A stretch of 64,000 nt of DNA from an uncultured Senegalimassilia sp. (GCA_934630815.1 CAKTWI010000001.1:196729-260728); one strand, 5' to 3'. Counted from the first letter of the stretch, positions 36,530 through 45,240 are shown. Program-made: numbers and translations. Notes: a model not told the origin generated them from the sequence alone.

Positions 36530-37522
36530 ATGAAACGCAATTCAAAGACGCTGCGCACCATCACCGCGCTCGCCATCGTGGCCATCGTGTTCGTGGGCTT
36601 TTTGACGAACCTGGGCATCGGCACCATTTCGGCACCGGGCATCTGGGATATCTCCATCCTGTGCCCGCTGGGAGCGCTTGGCACCATGTTGGCCAGCAAG
36701 ATGATGGTACCGCGCGCCGTGGTGTCGCTAGTCGTCATGGTGGTGCTCATCATCGTGTTCGCCCGCGCGTTCTGCGGCTGGATGTGCCCCGTTCCCCTGG
36801 TGCAGAAGCTGCGCGGCGTATTCACCAAGCCCGAGAAGCAGGCGAAGGCCGAGAAGGCAAAGGCCGTGAAACAGGCAGACGCTAAGGCGGCCGAGGCCGC
36901 AGCCGACACCGCTCCGCTGACCGAGGACGAGAAGGCGGCGCTGGCAACCGGCTGCGAGAAGGACTCGAAGGGCCTGTCCGGCTGCGCAAGCTGCGCGAAG
37001 AAGCGCGGCGAGGCCGTGGATGCCCGCCACTTCGTGCTAGGCGGCGCGCTGCTGTCCACGTTCATCTTCGGCTTCCCGGTGTTTTGCCTGATATGCCCCA
37101 TCGGACTGACCTTCGCCACCATCCTGCTGCTGGTGAGCCTGTTCGCGCAAGGCGACGTGACGTGGTCGCTCATCGTGGTGCCCGCCATCCTGATCGCCGA
37201 GGTGCTGCTGTTCAAGAAGTGGTGCCATAAGCTGTGCCCGCTTTCGGCGTTCATGAGCCTGATCGCCAAGCTGAACCGCACGTTCAAGCCCACCATCGAC
37301 AACGCGAAGTGCCTGGAAACGGCACAGGGCAAGAAGTGCGGTGCTTGCGGTCGCGCCTGCGAGGAGGGCATCGACCCGCGCCATCCCGAGCTGTCCGAGG
37401 CTGCGTGGAGCGAATGCACGAAGTGCCGCTCATGCGTGGACGCCTGCCCGGCGCACGCGATCAGCATGCCGCTGATCGCCAAGAAAGGCGAACCCGTCTC
37501 GCTGGTGGAAAACGAGAAGTAG
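36530..37522 (+). CDS. NapH-like membrane 4Fe-4S protein
   Basis: The protein has 330 residues with about five membrane helices. Cys motifs CGWMCPVPLVQ and CLICPIGLTF are the paired CxxxCP sites of NapH/CcoG-type proteins. The C-terminal ferredoxin part has CGACGRACEEG and CTKCRSCVDACPAHA. A charged Lys/Ala/Glu-rich insertion (about residues 105-145) is unusual. It probably takes electrons from menaquinol and passes them to the NapG-like ferredoxin. It is the last gene of the operon. Confidence 0.9.
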   Translation: MKRNSKTLRTITALAIVAIVFVGFLTNLGIGTISAPGIWDISILCPLGALGTMLASKMMVPRAVVSLVVMVVLIIVFARAFCGWMCPVPLVQKLRGVFTKPEKQAKAEKAKAVKQADAKAAEAAADTAPLTEDEKAALATGCEKDSKGLSGCASCAKKRGEAVDARHFVLGGALLSTFIFGFPVFCLICPIGLTFATILLLVSLFAQGDVTWSLIVVPAILIAEVLLFKKWCHKLCPLSAFMSLIAKLNRTFKPTIDNAKCLETAQGKKCGACGRACEEGIDPRHPELSEAAWSECTKCRSCVDACPAHAISMPLIAKKGEPVSLVENEK

Positions 37523-37581
37523 CCGGCAAGCGGATACGGCAAACGCGCACGTTGCGGCGCGAGGAACGCAACACGGGAACA

Positions 37582-37604
37582 GCCGGGCGCGCATCGCGCC
37601 CGGC
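37582..37604 (+). terminator. Hairpin after the NapGH-like operon
   Basis: A perfect 10-bp stem (GCCGGGCGCG / CGCGCCCGGC) with a 3-nt loop lies 60 nt past the stop. No T run follows, so it may be a weak or factor-dependent terminator. Confidence 0.5.
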
Positions 37605-37664
37605 CTCCCGGGCAGAGGGTGGCCTAGCAAGGGTTTTGGGGATGGACCACCTTCTGCCCGGGAG
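37605..37664. repeat. 18-bp inverted repeat with G-rich loop, copy D
   Basis: Arms CTCCCGGGCAGAGGGTGG (37605-37622) and CCACCTTCTGCCCGGGAG (37647-37664) pair with one mismatch. The loop contains GCAAGGGTTTTGGGGA. A second element with unrelated arms but a similar loop is at 40622-40692. Confidence 0.7.
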
Positions 37665-37735
37665 CGGCGCCTCTTCACCCTCCCCTCCCTCCCCACTTCA
37701 GAAGATGCCGCCACTCCCTCTTTCAACCTGAGAAG

Positions 37736-37766
37736 CCGAAGCGGGCAACCTCCTCACCCGCTTCGG
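37736..37766. terminator. Hairpin in the napH/UvrD-like gap
   Basis: A perfect 10-bp stem (CCGAAGCGGG / CCCGCTTCGG) with an 11-nt loop. It could end transcription from the left operon. No T tract follows. Confidence 0.45.
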
Positions 37767-37862
37767 CGCAAACCCCCTCACCGTCCAACAAGCTGGCGGA
37801 AGGGGCCCGGGAACGGCAACGACCCGTCGGCGTATCGTCGACGGCAGCGCGCTCCGACCCGC

Positions 37863-37892
37863 TTGGCGGGCAAGATCGCGAACGCATATATA
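37863..37892 (+). promoter_or_regulatory. Possible promoter of the UvrD-like gene
   Basis: TTGGCG (37863-37868) and TATATA (37887-37892) are 18 bp apart. The ribosome site GGGAGG follows before the ATG at 37926. Confidence 0.45.
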
Positions 37893-37925
37893 AATAGGTA
37901 AGGAATAACGGCTGGGAGGTCGGAT

Positions 37926-39827
37926 ATGATCCAGGATATTTCGCACATCAAGGCAACGCGCATCGTCGGCGGCGTGGGCTGCGGCAAAACACAGCAGCTG
38001 ATCGAGCGCGTATGCTCGCTGCTTTCGGGAGGCGAAAAGGCAGGGAACGTGCTGGTGCTGTGCGCAACGCCGCAGGCATGCGAGTCGTTCACGCTGCGCC
38101 TGAACGCCGCTGGCGAAGAAGCCGGCGTGAACGCCGATGAGATCGCGGTGACCACGCCGCGCGCCTTAGCGCTCGAGGTGCTCTCAGATGCCGAAGCGGT
38201 GCGCTGGTCAGGCCGCGAGCCGCGTCTGCTCACCGCCTACGAGGAGCTGTTCCTACTCGAAGATATGAAGGTGAGCGGCCTGCGCCCCAAGCGCCTGCGC
38301 GAGATGCTGAAGTTCTTCTACCGCAGCTGGACCGAGCTTGCCGATGACGATCCGAACTGGCTTTTGCCCGGTGAGGAGTCCAACGTGCACACGCTGCTGA
38401 AGGACAACCTGGCCCTCACGCGCAGCATCGTCGAGCCCGAAGCGGGCAATCTGGCGGTGAATTACCTGCGCGGCCACGCCGGCGCGGTTGCCGCCCATTC
38501 GTTCGCCCACGTGCTGGTAGACGACTATCAGCGCATCAGCAAGGCGTCGCAGCTGCTTGCCGGCCTGATGGCGACCGAAACGCTCACCATCGCCGGCGAC
38601 CGCACCGCCTGTGTGCAGGTTTATGACAGCTACCCCTATGCCGCAGGCTTGGACGAGTTCATGGACGAGCACGAAGGAGCGGAGGATATCGAGCTGTCCG
38701 CATGCCATGCTTGCGCAGCTGGAGCTGCAGCTGCGTCCAAATTACTTGCCGACCCCGCCATGCAGTCGATCGCGTTCCATGCAGCGGAAGACATCGTCGC
38801 AGGTCAGACGGTTGTACTGGAAAGCCCGCTGCCCGAAGACGAATTCGGCGCCGTTGCGCGCTTCGCTGCCGAAACCGTGGCGGCCGGAACGAACCCCGCC
38901 GACATCGTGGTTGCGACGCCTAACGGCGTGTGGAGCCGCAACATGGTGAAGGCCCTGCTAGCCGCGAAGGTTCCCGCTCAGGCGCTGACCGATCGCCAGC
39001 CGGTGCGCGGCGACATCCGCGACAACGAGCGCTGCGTGCCCGCCCACGTGCTGACGGCGCTCGACCTGGTGGCCGATCCCGAAAACGCGCTTGCATGGCG
39101 CTGCTGGTGCGGATACGGCGATTGGCTGGCCAACAGCTCCGCTATGGCGAATCTGCGCGCATATGCCGATGAGCACGATAAGGGCCTGGTGGAGGCCCTG
39201 CGCGATGTGCAGGATAGCGCGCTGGCCGCGAACGAGGGCGACGCCGATCGCGTAGTGGGCGCCAAGCGCGTTGCCGACGCACGCGAAGCGGGCCTTGCAC
39301 TCATCGAATCCGCAGCCGGGCTCGAAGGCACGGCACTGCTGGACAAGCTTGCCGAGCTGGTCACGGGCCAGGAAGGCGCAACGGCGCCGGGCATCGTGAG
39401 CACGCTGTGCCTGGGCGAGCAGGATAACTCCGCAGCCGCCATGGCCAAGCGCTTCCGCAACCGCCTGCTGGCGCCCCGCATCGATGCCGCAAGCGCCGTC
39501 CAGGCGGTCCCCTACGACCAAGTCGCGGGGCTTTCGCCGAAGGTGCTGATCATCAGCGGTTTCGTGAACGGGTTCATCCCCTGCCGCGAATACTTCGACA
39601 GCGCCGAGATGCCCTTGGACAAGCAGGAGAAGGAGCACGCGAAGGACGCGCGCCGCGTGTACGCCATGGCAGGAAAGGCAAGCGAGCAGCTGGTGATTTC
39701 CCGCTTCACCACCACCAGCCTGGAAACCGCCAGCGTCATGAAGCTGCACATCGGCCGCATCCGCCTGCAAGACGGCAAGCGCATGTGCGCCATCGAGCCC
39801 AGCGACTTCACCGAGCAGCTGGCATAA
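37926..39827 (+). CDS. UvrD/Rep-type helicase-like ATPase with altered motifs
   Basis: The protein has 633 residues. Motif I is GGVGCGKT (15-22) and motif II is LVDDYQ, in place of DExQ. Later pieces correspond to UvrD motif IV/V (GLSPKVLIISGFVNGFIPCREY) and motif VI (DARRVYAMAGKASEQLVISRF). Motif VI normally reads TRA, while here it is GKA, so the usual arginine finger is missing. The size is short for a full UvrD. It may be an ATPase with altered or lost helicase activity. It stands alone with its own promoter and terminator. Confidence 0.8.
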   Translation: MIQDISHIKATRIVGGVGCGKTQQLIERVCSLLSGGEKAGNVLVLCATPQACESFTLRLNAAGEEAGVNADEIAVTTPRALALEVLSDAEAVRWSGREPRLLTAYEELFLLEDMKVSGLRPKRLREMLKFFYRSWTELADDDPNWLLPGEESNVHTLLKDNLALTRSIVEPEAGNLAVNYLRGHAGAVAAHSFAHVLVDDYQRISKASQLLAGLMATETLTIAGDRTACVQVYDSYPYAAGLDEFMDEHEGAEDIELSACHACAAGAAAASKLLADPAMQSIAFHAAEDIVAGQTVVLESPLPEDEFGAVARFAAETVAAGTNPADIVVATPNGVWSRNMVKALLAAKVPAQALTDRQPVRGDIRDNERCVPAHVLTALDLVADPENALAWRCWCGYGDWLANSSAMANLRAYADEHDKGLVEALRDVQDSALAANEGDADRVVGAKRVADAREAGLALIESAAGLEGTALLDKLAELVTGQEGATAPGIVSTLCLGEQDNSAAAMAKRFRNRLLAPRIDAASAVQAVPYDQVAGLSPKVLIISGFVNGFIPCREYFDSAEMPLDKQEKEHAKDARRVYAMAGKASEQLVISRFTTTSLETASVMKLHIGRIRLQDGKRMCAIEPSDFTEQLA

Positions 39828-39920
39828 AAAGGTTGACCGAGAACCATCCCGATAGCTCATTGAGCGCGCAAAGCACCGCACCCCACCTCGTGGACGTGAG
39901 CGCAAACTCAAGTAAACGCA

Positions 39921-39949
39921 AAAAGCCCCGCACAATGCGGGGCTTTTTA
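39921..39949. terminator. Bidirectional terminator after the UvrD-like gene
   Basis: A perfect stem (AAAAGCCCCGCA / TGCGGGGCTTTT) with a 3-nt loop and T runs on both strands. Confidence 0.88.
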
Positions 39950-40020
39950 ATCCGTCGATTCCGACCTTGACGCGTATCGGGTTAAGAAGCTGAAAAATCT
40001 GCCTAAGCGCCTCTAGCTCA

Positions 40021-40052
40021 GCCGCCAATTGATTTTCGGCGGTTTCCTTTTT
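40021..40052 (+). terminator. Second, weaker terminator
   Basis: CCGCC pairs with GGCGG across a 10-nt AT-rich loop and TTTCCTTTTTT follows on the plus strand. It lies between the strong terminator and the convergent ArsC-like gene. Confidence 0.5.
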
Positions 40053-40105
40053 TCCTATTCTTTCCTATTTGTCTAGCGGAAGCGCAAAACGCCTATGCGA
40101 AAAGC

Positions 40106-40468
40106 TTATAGCAGTGCAGCTTCCCAGTCGGCTTCTTTGAAGCCGGTTAGCACGAAATCGGGGCCGACGACGATGGGACGTTTTACCAGCATGCCGTTGG
40201 CAGCCAGCAGGTCATAAGCTTCCGCGTCCGACATGCCTGCATCCAGCTGGGCTTTCACATTATGCTGGCGATACAGCTGCCCGCTGGTGTTGAAGAACCG
40301 ACGCAGCGGCAACCCGCTTTTCGCGTGCCATTCGGCCAGCTCAGCCGCCTTGGGATTATCCGCCACAATGTCGCGATCCGCATACGCCACGCCATGCGCA
40401 TCCAACCACGCCTTCGCCTTCTTGCACGTTGAGCACTTCGGGTACTCGATGAACAACACTTCCTGCAC
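40106..40468 (-). CDS. ArsC/Spx-family reductase-like protein
   Basis: The protein has 120 residues with a GTG start at 40468, placed 6 nt after AAGGAAGGAG. The N-terminus IEYPKCSTCKKAKAWLDAHG carries a CxxC in the thioredoxin-fold position typical of Spx/MgsR/YffB proteins. The conserved RRFFNTSGQLYR segment and the RPIVVGPDFVLTGF strand near the end match the ArsC family. It may be a small thiol reductase or a regulator of the Spx type. No arsenic genes are nearby, so arsenate reduction is not supported. Confidence 0.88.
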   Translation of the reverse strand: MQEVLFIEYPKCSTCKKAKAWLDAHGVAYADRDIVADNPKAAELAEWHAKSGLPLRRFFNTSGQLYRQHNVKAQLDAGMSDAEAYDLLAANGMLVKRPIVVGPDFVLTGFKEADWEAALL

Positions 40469-40621
40469 GATGAGCTCCTTCCTTTAGGCGGCTCGCCTTT
40501 GCGTTTTGCGTTGCATAGCGTAGCAGGACGCCACCGCACCGCTCAACCAAGCACAAGTGAAACGCGATTCAGGCAGATAGCGCTACGTCCCCTAAGTGTC
40601 CGGATCCAAGACGCAAGGCGA

Positions 40622-40692
40622 CCCCTTCCGCTTGGAGACGTCCCTGTTTGCAAGGGGGGGTTTGGGGAAAGGGTGTCTCCAAGCGGAAGGGG
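40622..40692. repeat. 18-bp inverted repeat with G-rich loop, copy E
   Basis: Perfect arms CCCCTTCCGCTTGGAGAC (40622-40639) and GTCTCCAAGCGGAAGGGG (40675-40692). The loop has GCAAGGGGGGGTTTGGGGA, like the loop of copy D at 37605-37664. It lies between the ArsC-like gene and the end of the molybdoenzyme operon, and may terminate the latter. Confidence 0.75.
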
Positions 40693-40776
40693 CCGCTTGA
40701 GGGTATTCGGTTGTCGACGGCCCGCCGGCCGGGCCCGGGGCACCCCAAGGGAGCATCCCGAGCCCAAGCCAGCCGC

Positions 40777-41655
40777 CTAGTAGAACATGAACACGGACAG
40801 GCCCACGTTGTAGAAGGCGACGCGCAGGCAGACCGCGCCGACGAGGGCCGCGACCACGGCCACGCCGCCGAAGAGCTTCCAGCTGGCGGCGTCGCCCTTC
40901 TTGCGGGCGAGCACGCAGACGACCAGCGGCACGACCGCGCCCACGACCACGGCGCCGAGCCACAGCAGCGGGGCCTGGGCGCCCACGGTCGCGGCGGCGT
41001 CTGCCACGGCCTTGGTGGGGTGCGTCGGGTCGAAGTAGTAGCCCACCTGGGAGAACGCGCCGGCGCTCATCTGGATGAACGCGGCGTAGGCGGCGGTGCA
41101 CACGGCGCCGATCGCGGAACCGGCCACGGCCGGCAGGCCGCAGGCGTCGGCGTCCTCGCCCTTGGCGGCGAGCACCACCGCGCAGGTGGCCGGGCCGAGC
41201 AGGCAGGCGGCGCCCACGATGGAGAGCACCTCGAGCACGGAATCCCACGCCGGGCGCGCCGGCATCATGTAGGAGTGCGCGCACACCGCGGCCAACACGA
41301 CCGAGATGGCGATGGCGACCCACGCCATGCCCTTCGGCAGCGTGCCGCCGTCATCGGACTTGCGGGCCATGACGAAGTACGCCACGGCAATCACCACGAA
41401 CACCACGATCGCGATGAGCTCCTGCGTGATGCCGGAGGTGATGTGGCCGAAGCCGTTGAAGATGCGCTCCCAGTGCTGCAGGTGGAAGAACACGGCGATG
41501 CCGCCCAAAGCCAGAAGCACGCAGGACAGAATCGCCAGCAGCTGCTGGGACTTCTTGCCCGCGCCCTTGAGCGCTAGCACGCCGGCACCGCCGAACACGC
41601 CGCAGCCCCAAGCGGTAAGGGTGGTGAACAAAATCAGAGGCCATTGCAGTTCCAT
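40777..41655 (-). CDS. DmsC-like membrane anchor subunit
   Basis: The protein has 292 residues with about eight membrane helices. The start MELQWPLILFTTLTAWGCGV is the characteristic DmsC opening. HLQHWERIFNGFGHITSGI fits the region near the quinol site in the family. It anchors the molybdoenzyme and FeS subunit to the membrane and oxidises menaquinol. It starts 3 nt after the FeS subunit gene and is last in the three-gene operon. Confidence 0.92.
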   Translation of the reverse strand: MELQWPLILFTTLTAWGCGVFGGAGVLALKGAGKKSQQLLAILSCVLLALGGIAVFFHLQHWERIFNGFGHITSGITQELIAIVVFVVIAVAYFVMARKSDDGGTLPKGMAWVAIAISVVLAAVCAHSYMMPARPAWDSVLEVLSIVGAACLLGPATCAVVLAAKGEDADACGLPAVAGSAIGAVCTAAYAAFIQMSAGAFSQVGYYFDPTHPTKAVADAAATVGAQAPLLWLGAVVVGAVVPLVVCVLARKKGDAASWKLFGGVAVVAALVGAVCLRVAFYNVGLSVFMFY

Positions 41656-41658
41656 GAT

Positions 41659-42327
41659 CTACTCCTCCCCTTGCCAATCGCGGTCGCGCAGGATGTACAC
41701 GAAGCTGGGGTCGTTGCCTACGTCCGGCAGATGGTGCACGTCGGACTGCTTGTACTCCTGCACGCATTCCTTCAACGTGATGCGCGTGTGCTCGGTCTTG
41801 TCGTAGCTCGGGTCGCCCTCGGTCACGTCGACCACCCACGGCGCCTCGAACGAATCGATGCCCTTGTCCAGGTCGCCGAAGAAGCGCGCACGTCCGCCGC
41901 ATTGCGCCACGCAGGCGGGCAGCTCGCCTTGGGCGATGCGCTGCTCGCACAGGGTGCACTTCTCAACCACGCGCTCCTCGGTATTGAGGTAACGCACGCC
42001 ATAAGGGCAGCTCATGGCGCAGAACTGGCAACCGATGCATTTCGACTTGTCGATCTGCACGGTGCCGTCGGCGGCGATGTGGCTGGCCTCGGTCGGGCAC
42101 ACCTTCACGCACTCCGGGTCCTTGCAGTGCTGGCACTGCACGGTCAGGAAGTACATCTCCACATCAGGCCACGTTCCGCAGCCATCCTTCTTCGGATTCG
42201 GGCCGATGCGCAACGTCTTGTTCCAGTAATCGCCCACCGGCACGCTGTTCATGGCCTTGCACGCCACGCTGCATGCCAGGCAGCCCACGCAACGGTTCAG
42301 GTCCGTTGCAATCGCATAATGGGTCAT
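41659..42327 (-). CDS. DmsB-like 4Fe-4S electron-transfer subunit
   Basis: The protein has 222 residues. Four cluster motifs are visible: CVGCLACSVACKAMN, CQHCKDPECVKVCPTEA, CIGCQFCAMSCPYGVRY and CTLCEQRIAQGELPACVAQC. This is the DmsB/NrfC/PsrB pattern of a four-cluster wire between the molybdenum site and the membrane subunit. It lies between the catalytic and anchor genes with 15-nt and 3-nt gaps. It has no signal peptide and would be carried out with the Tat-exported catalytic subunit. Confidence 0.95.
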   Translation of the reverse strand: MTHYAIATDLNRCVGCLACSVACKAMNSVPVGDYWNKTLRIGPNPKKDGCGTWPDVEMYFLTVQCQHCKDPECVKVCPTEASHIAADGTVQIDKSKCIGCQFCAMSCPYGVRYLNTEERVVEKCTLCEQRIAQGELPACVAQCGGRARFFGDLDKGIDSFEAPWVVDVTEGDPSYDKTEHTRITLKECVQEYKQSDVHHLPDVGNDPSFVYILRDRDWQGEE

Positions 42328-42342
42328 CTTCGCGCACCTCCT

Positions 42343-45240
42343 TTACGCTTCATCGCGAACGTCGTAGTTCGGCAGCCATTCCTTCAGACGCGGATCGGAG
42401 GCGTCGTGGATGATCTCGTTGCCGTTGTGATCGCACGGCACGGGATTGCCGAACGGCGAGTTTTCCGCCGTTGCCTTGTAGATGTTCACAGGGTACGCGC
42501 GCAGGTAGCTGGTGCCGGAGATGCGGTCCTGATAACCCTTGCCCGTAGTGACCAGGCAGTTGCAGCCGCACAGGTCGTAGCCCTTGTCGGCCTGGTTAAG
42601 CTCGGGGAACCACCACTGGTGTTCCAGGTTCACCGTGCCGGGCGCGATGCCGTGGTACAGGTCGGCCACCTGGCGGATCTTGCCGTTGTCGTTCTCGATC
42701 CACACCCAGTCGCCCTGCTCGATGCCCAAGCGCGCGGCATCCTGCGGGTTGATCTCGATGCGCGGAGCCGGCCACATCTCGCGGCACCAGGGCAGCTGGC
42801 GATGCTCGGAGTGGAAGTACACCGGGATACGACGGCCGGTCGTTGCGGTGAACGGGTACTTCTCGTTCATCTCCGGGTCGGCGATCGGGCTCAGCGGCGG
42901 CTCCTTGTACGTGGGCAGGAAGTCTTCCTCGTCCTCGGGCATAAACGTCTCGATGAGCGTGTTCCAAATCTCCATCTTGCGGGTCGGCGTGCCGAAGCCG
43001 GGCTTGGCGAACTCCTCAAGCGGGTTCTTGTCGCCGTATGCCTTCAGCGGCATCATGCCCGTCTCGTAGCGGCGATACGTGCCCCACGTATCGGGCGCAA
43101 CGACCTTGGCGTCCTTCCAACCGTTCTTCTGGAAGTCCTCTTTGTACTCTTCCCACGTGATAGGATCGCCCTGGCGGCCGGTGTTGAGCATGATGTCAAG
43201 GTTCTCGATGCGGCTGGGCCACTTGTTCTCATCGGGGCCCCACTGCTTGCCCATGTACTTGTAGATCATCGTGGCGATCTCGATGTCGTGCAGGGTGTCG
43301 GCAGGAGGCTCGATGGCGCGGCACGTTGCGCCCTGGGCGCCCGAGGGGCCCTGCGACATACGCGGGCAGTCGGTCTCAAGCCAGTGCTGCGCGGGCAGCA
43401 GGATGTCGGCCATGCCGGCGGTCGGCGTCTTCCACAGGTCCTCACACACGAAGAAGTCCAGGTTGGGGAACGCCTTCCACTTCTGCAGGGAGTTCGACAT
43501 GCACATGAAGTCGCCCGTGGAGCACCAACCTGCCTTCACCGGATACGGGTCGCCCGTCTCGATGGCCTTCCACACGCTGGTGTCGTCAGCCCAGCCCTGC
43601 CACCAGCCCAGAAGCGGGTAATCCTCGATGCCGAGCGTCTTGTTGAACTCCTCAGCCGAGATGTTCGGGATGCCGGGGGCCACGGCGCCAAGACCGGCCT
43701 TGAACACGAAGTCGCCCTGGGTGCCGCCGCGATGACCAGCGGGGACGTCCCAGTTGCCCGACAGGCCGATGTAGGTGTCCATGGCACGGCACATGGCGAT
43801 AGCGTTGCAGCTGTGCTCGATGGCCAGCTGATACTGCACGCCGCCGTTGCCGTAACCGGTGGACGGGTCGATGCGCGTGGCGTGGATCTTCGCGGCGCGC
43901 TCGATCGATTCGGCCGGCACGCCGGTGATCTCGGAGACCTTCTCGGGCGTGTACTCGGCCACGCGCGCGGTGAAGTACTCCCACACGGGCTTGACCTTGG
44001 ACTTGCGGCCGTCCTTCAGCTCCACCTCGAACTCGCCGTACAGCGCCGGGTCGATAGCCGGATCGAACGGGGTCGGATCGGGAACCCAGCCCTGGCTCAC
44101 GCCGGGCAGCAGGTGCTCCTGCATACCCTCATGGCCGGCCGTCGGCTTGCTCCACGTCTCGCCTTCCCACAGGCCGCTATTGGCGTCGAAGTAGGTCATG
44201 CGGTTGTTCAGGTTGTCCCACACCATGAACTTGTGCGGATCGCCGTCTTCCTTCAAGTCGCTTTCCTTGAGCAGGCGCGTCTTCATCTGACACTTGCCGC
44301 TGGTGAAGCGGTAGACCTCGTAGCCGGAGGGCTCCACGTCGTTGCAAACCAGGAACGGCGCGTCGGTCCACTTCTTGGCGAACAGGTCGTCGTATAGGTC
44401 GTTGTTGATCAGCACGTTCAACCAGCCCATGGCCATGGCGCCGTCGGTGCCGGGGCGCAGGTTAAGCCAGATGTCGGCCTCCTTGCCCAGGTTGGTCATA
44501 CGCGGATCGACCACGATGTGCGTGTCAGCCTTCTCGGCGACGTCGACCACGGTACGGCAGGAGTCGTCGTAGTTCGAAAGCTCCGGACCGGTACCCCAGG
44601 ACGTGTATACCTTCGGGCGGCCGACCGTCTCCATCCACGATGCCTGCATCATGGAGTTCAGCGCGGTGGCGAAGAAGCGCGGGCCCTTGCACACCTGCCA
44701 CGGGATGCACATGTTCGGGCTGCCGACCAGCTGGCCGAGCGCGCCGTATGCGAACATGCCCCAGATGCGGCTGGTGCCCGACATGCCGAAGATGGACTCT
44801 CCGCCGTAGCGGTCCATCGTCTCCTGCAGTTTCTCGGCGATGGTGCTCATCGCCTCATCCCAGCTGATGCGCACCCAACCGGGATCGTCCTCACCGCGTG
44901 CGTTCGTGCGCTTCATGGGGTGGTACAGACGGTCGGGGTGGTACGCCGCCTGCAGCGACGCCTGGCCCTTGCTGCAATGGTTGCCCATGGAATGGAACGC
45001 GCTCTCGTCGCCTTCCGTGCGGATAGCGCGGCCGTTCTCGACGATGACCCACACGCCGCATTCCATCTTGCCGCAGCCGCGGCAGCAGGAACGCACGCGC
45101 TTGGTCTCGCCAGCCTTGCTTTGGGTAGCGCTGCTCGACTCGGCCAGCGCGGCACCCGCAGGCGCAACCACGGCAGCGGCAGCCGCGGTGGCGGCGGCCA
45201 GCTTCGTGAACGCGCGGCGCGTCATATTCAGCTTGCCCAT
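42343..45240 (-). CDS. Molybdopterin oxidoreductase catalytic subunit (DMSO reductase family), Tat-exported
   Basis: The protein has 965 residues from MGKLNMTRRAFTKLAAA, with GAAGGAGG upstream; the longer frame is rejected. The Tat signal is at 8-34. A [4Fe-4S] site is formed by CRGCGKMEC and NHCSKG (Cys 53, 56, 61, 89). The molybdopterin regions are visible (VRISWDEAMSTIAEKL; VVDVAEKADTHIVVDPRMTN; AHHIVV-like positions are absent; final domain TATTGRRIPVYFHSEHRQL). A Cys-rich segment NMCIPWQVCKGPRFF lies where the Mo ligand is expected, but I cannot fix the ligand. The substrate is unknown; DMSO, catechols or other organics are all possible. A dedicated LuxR regulator is divergent. Confidence 0.93.
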   Translation of the reverse strand: MGKLNMTRRAFTKLAAATAAAAAVVAPAGAALAESSSATQSKAGETKRVRSCCRGCGKMECGVWVIVENGRAIRTEGDESAFHSMGNHCSKGQASLQAAYHPDRLYHPMKRTNARGEDDPGWVRISWDEAMSTIAEKLQETMDRYGGESIFGMSGTSRIWGMFAYGALGQLVGSPNMCIPWQVCKGPRFFATALNSMMQASWMETVGRPKVYTSWGTGPELSNYDDSCRTVVDVAEKADTHIVVDPRMTNLGKEADIWLNLRPGTDGAMAMGWLNVLINNDLYDDLFAKKWTDAPFLVCNDVEPSGYEVYRFTSGKCQMKTRLLKESDLKEDGDPHKFMVWDNLNNRMTYFDANSGLWEGETWSKPTAGHEGMQEHLLPGVSQGWVPDPTPFDPAIDPALYGEFEVELKDGRKSKVKPVWEYFTARVAEYTPEKVSEITGVPAESIERAAKIHATRIDPSTGYGNGGVQYQLAIEHSCNAIAMCRAMDTYIGLSGNWDVPAGHRGGTQGDFVFKAGLGAVAPGIPNISAEEFNKTLGIEDYPLLGWWQGWADDTSVWKAIETGDPYPVKAGWCSTGDFMCMSNSLQKWKAFPNLDFFVCEDLWKTPTAGMADILLPAQHWLETDCPRMSQGPSGAQGATCRAIEPPADTLHDIEIATMIYKYMGKQWGPDENKWPSRIENLDIMLNTGRQGDPITWEEYKEDFQKNGWKDAKVVAPDTWGTYRRYETGMMPLKAYGDKNPLEEFAKPGFGTPTRKMEIWNTLIETFMPEDEEDFLPTYKEPPLSPIADPEMNEKYPFTATTGRRIPVYFHSEHRQLPWCREMWPAPRIEINPQDAARLGIEQGDWVWIENDNGKIRQVADLYHGIAPGTVNLEHQWWFPELNQADKGYDLCGCNCLVTTGKGYQDRISGTSYLRAYPVNIYKATAENSPFGNPVPCDHNGNEIIHDASDPRLKEWLPNYDVRDEA

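Noticed and set aside
40005..40050. tRNA-like start (GCGCCTCTAGCTCAG)
   Set aside because: It looks like a tRNA acceptor and D-arm start, but no T-arm GTTCGAA or matching acceptor 3' strand follows. The next segment is a terminator-like hairpin.
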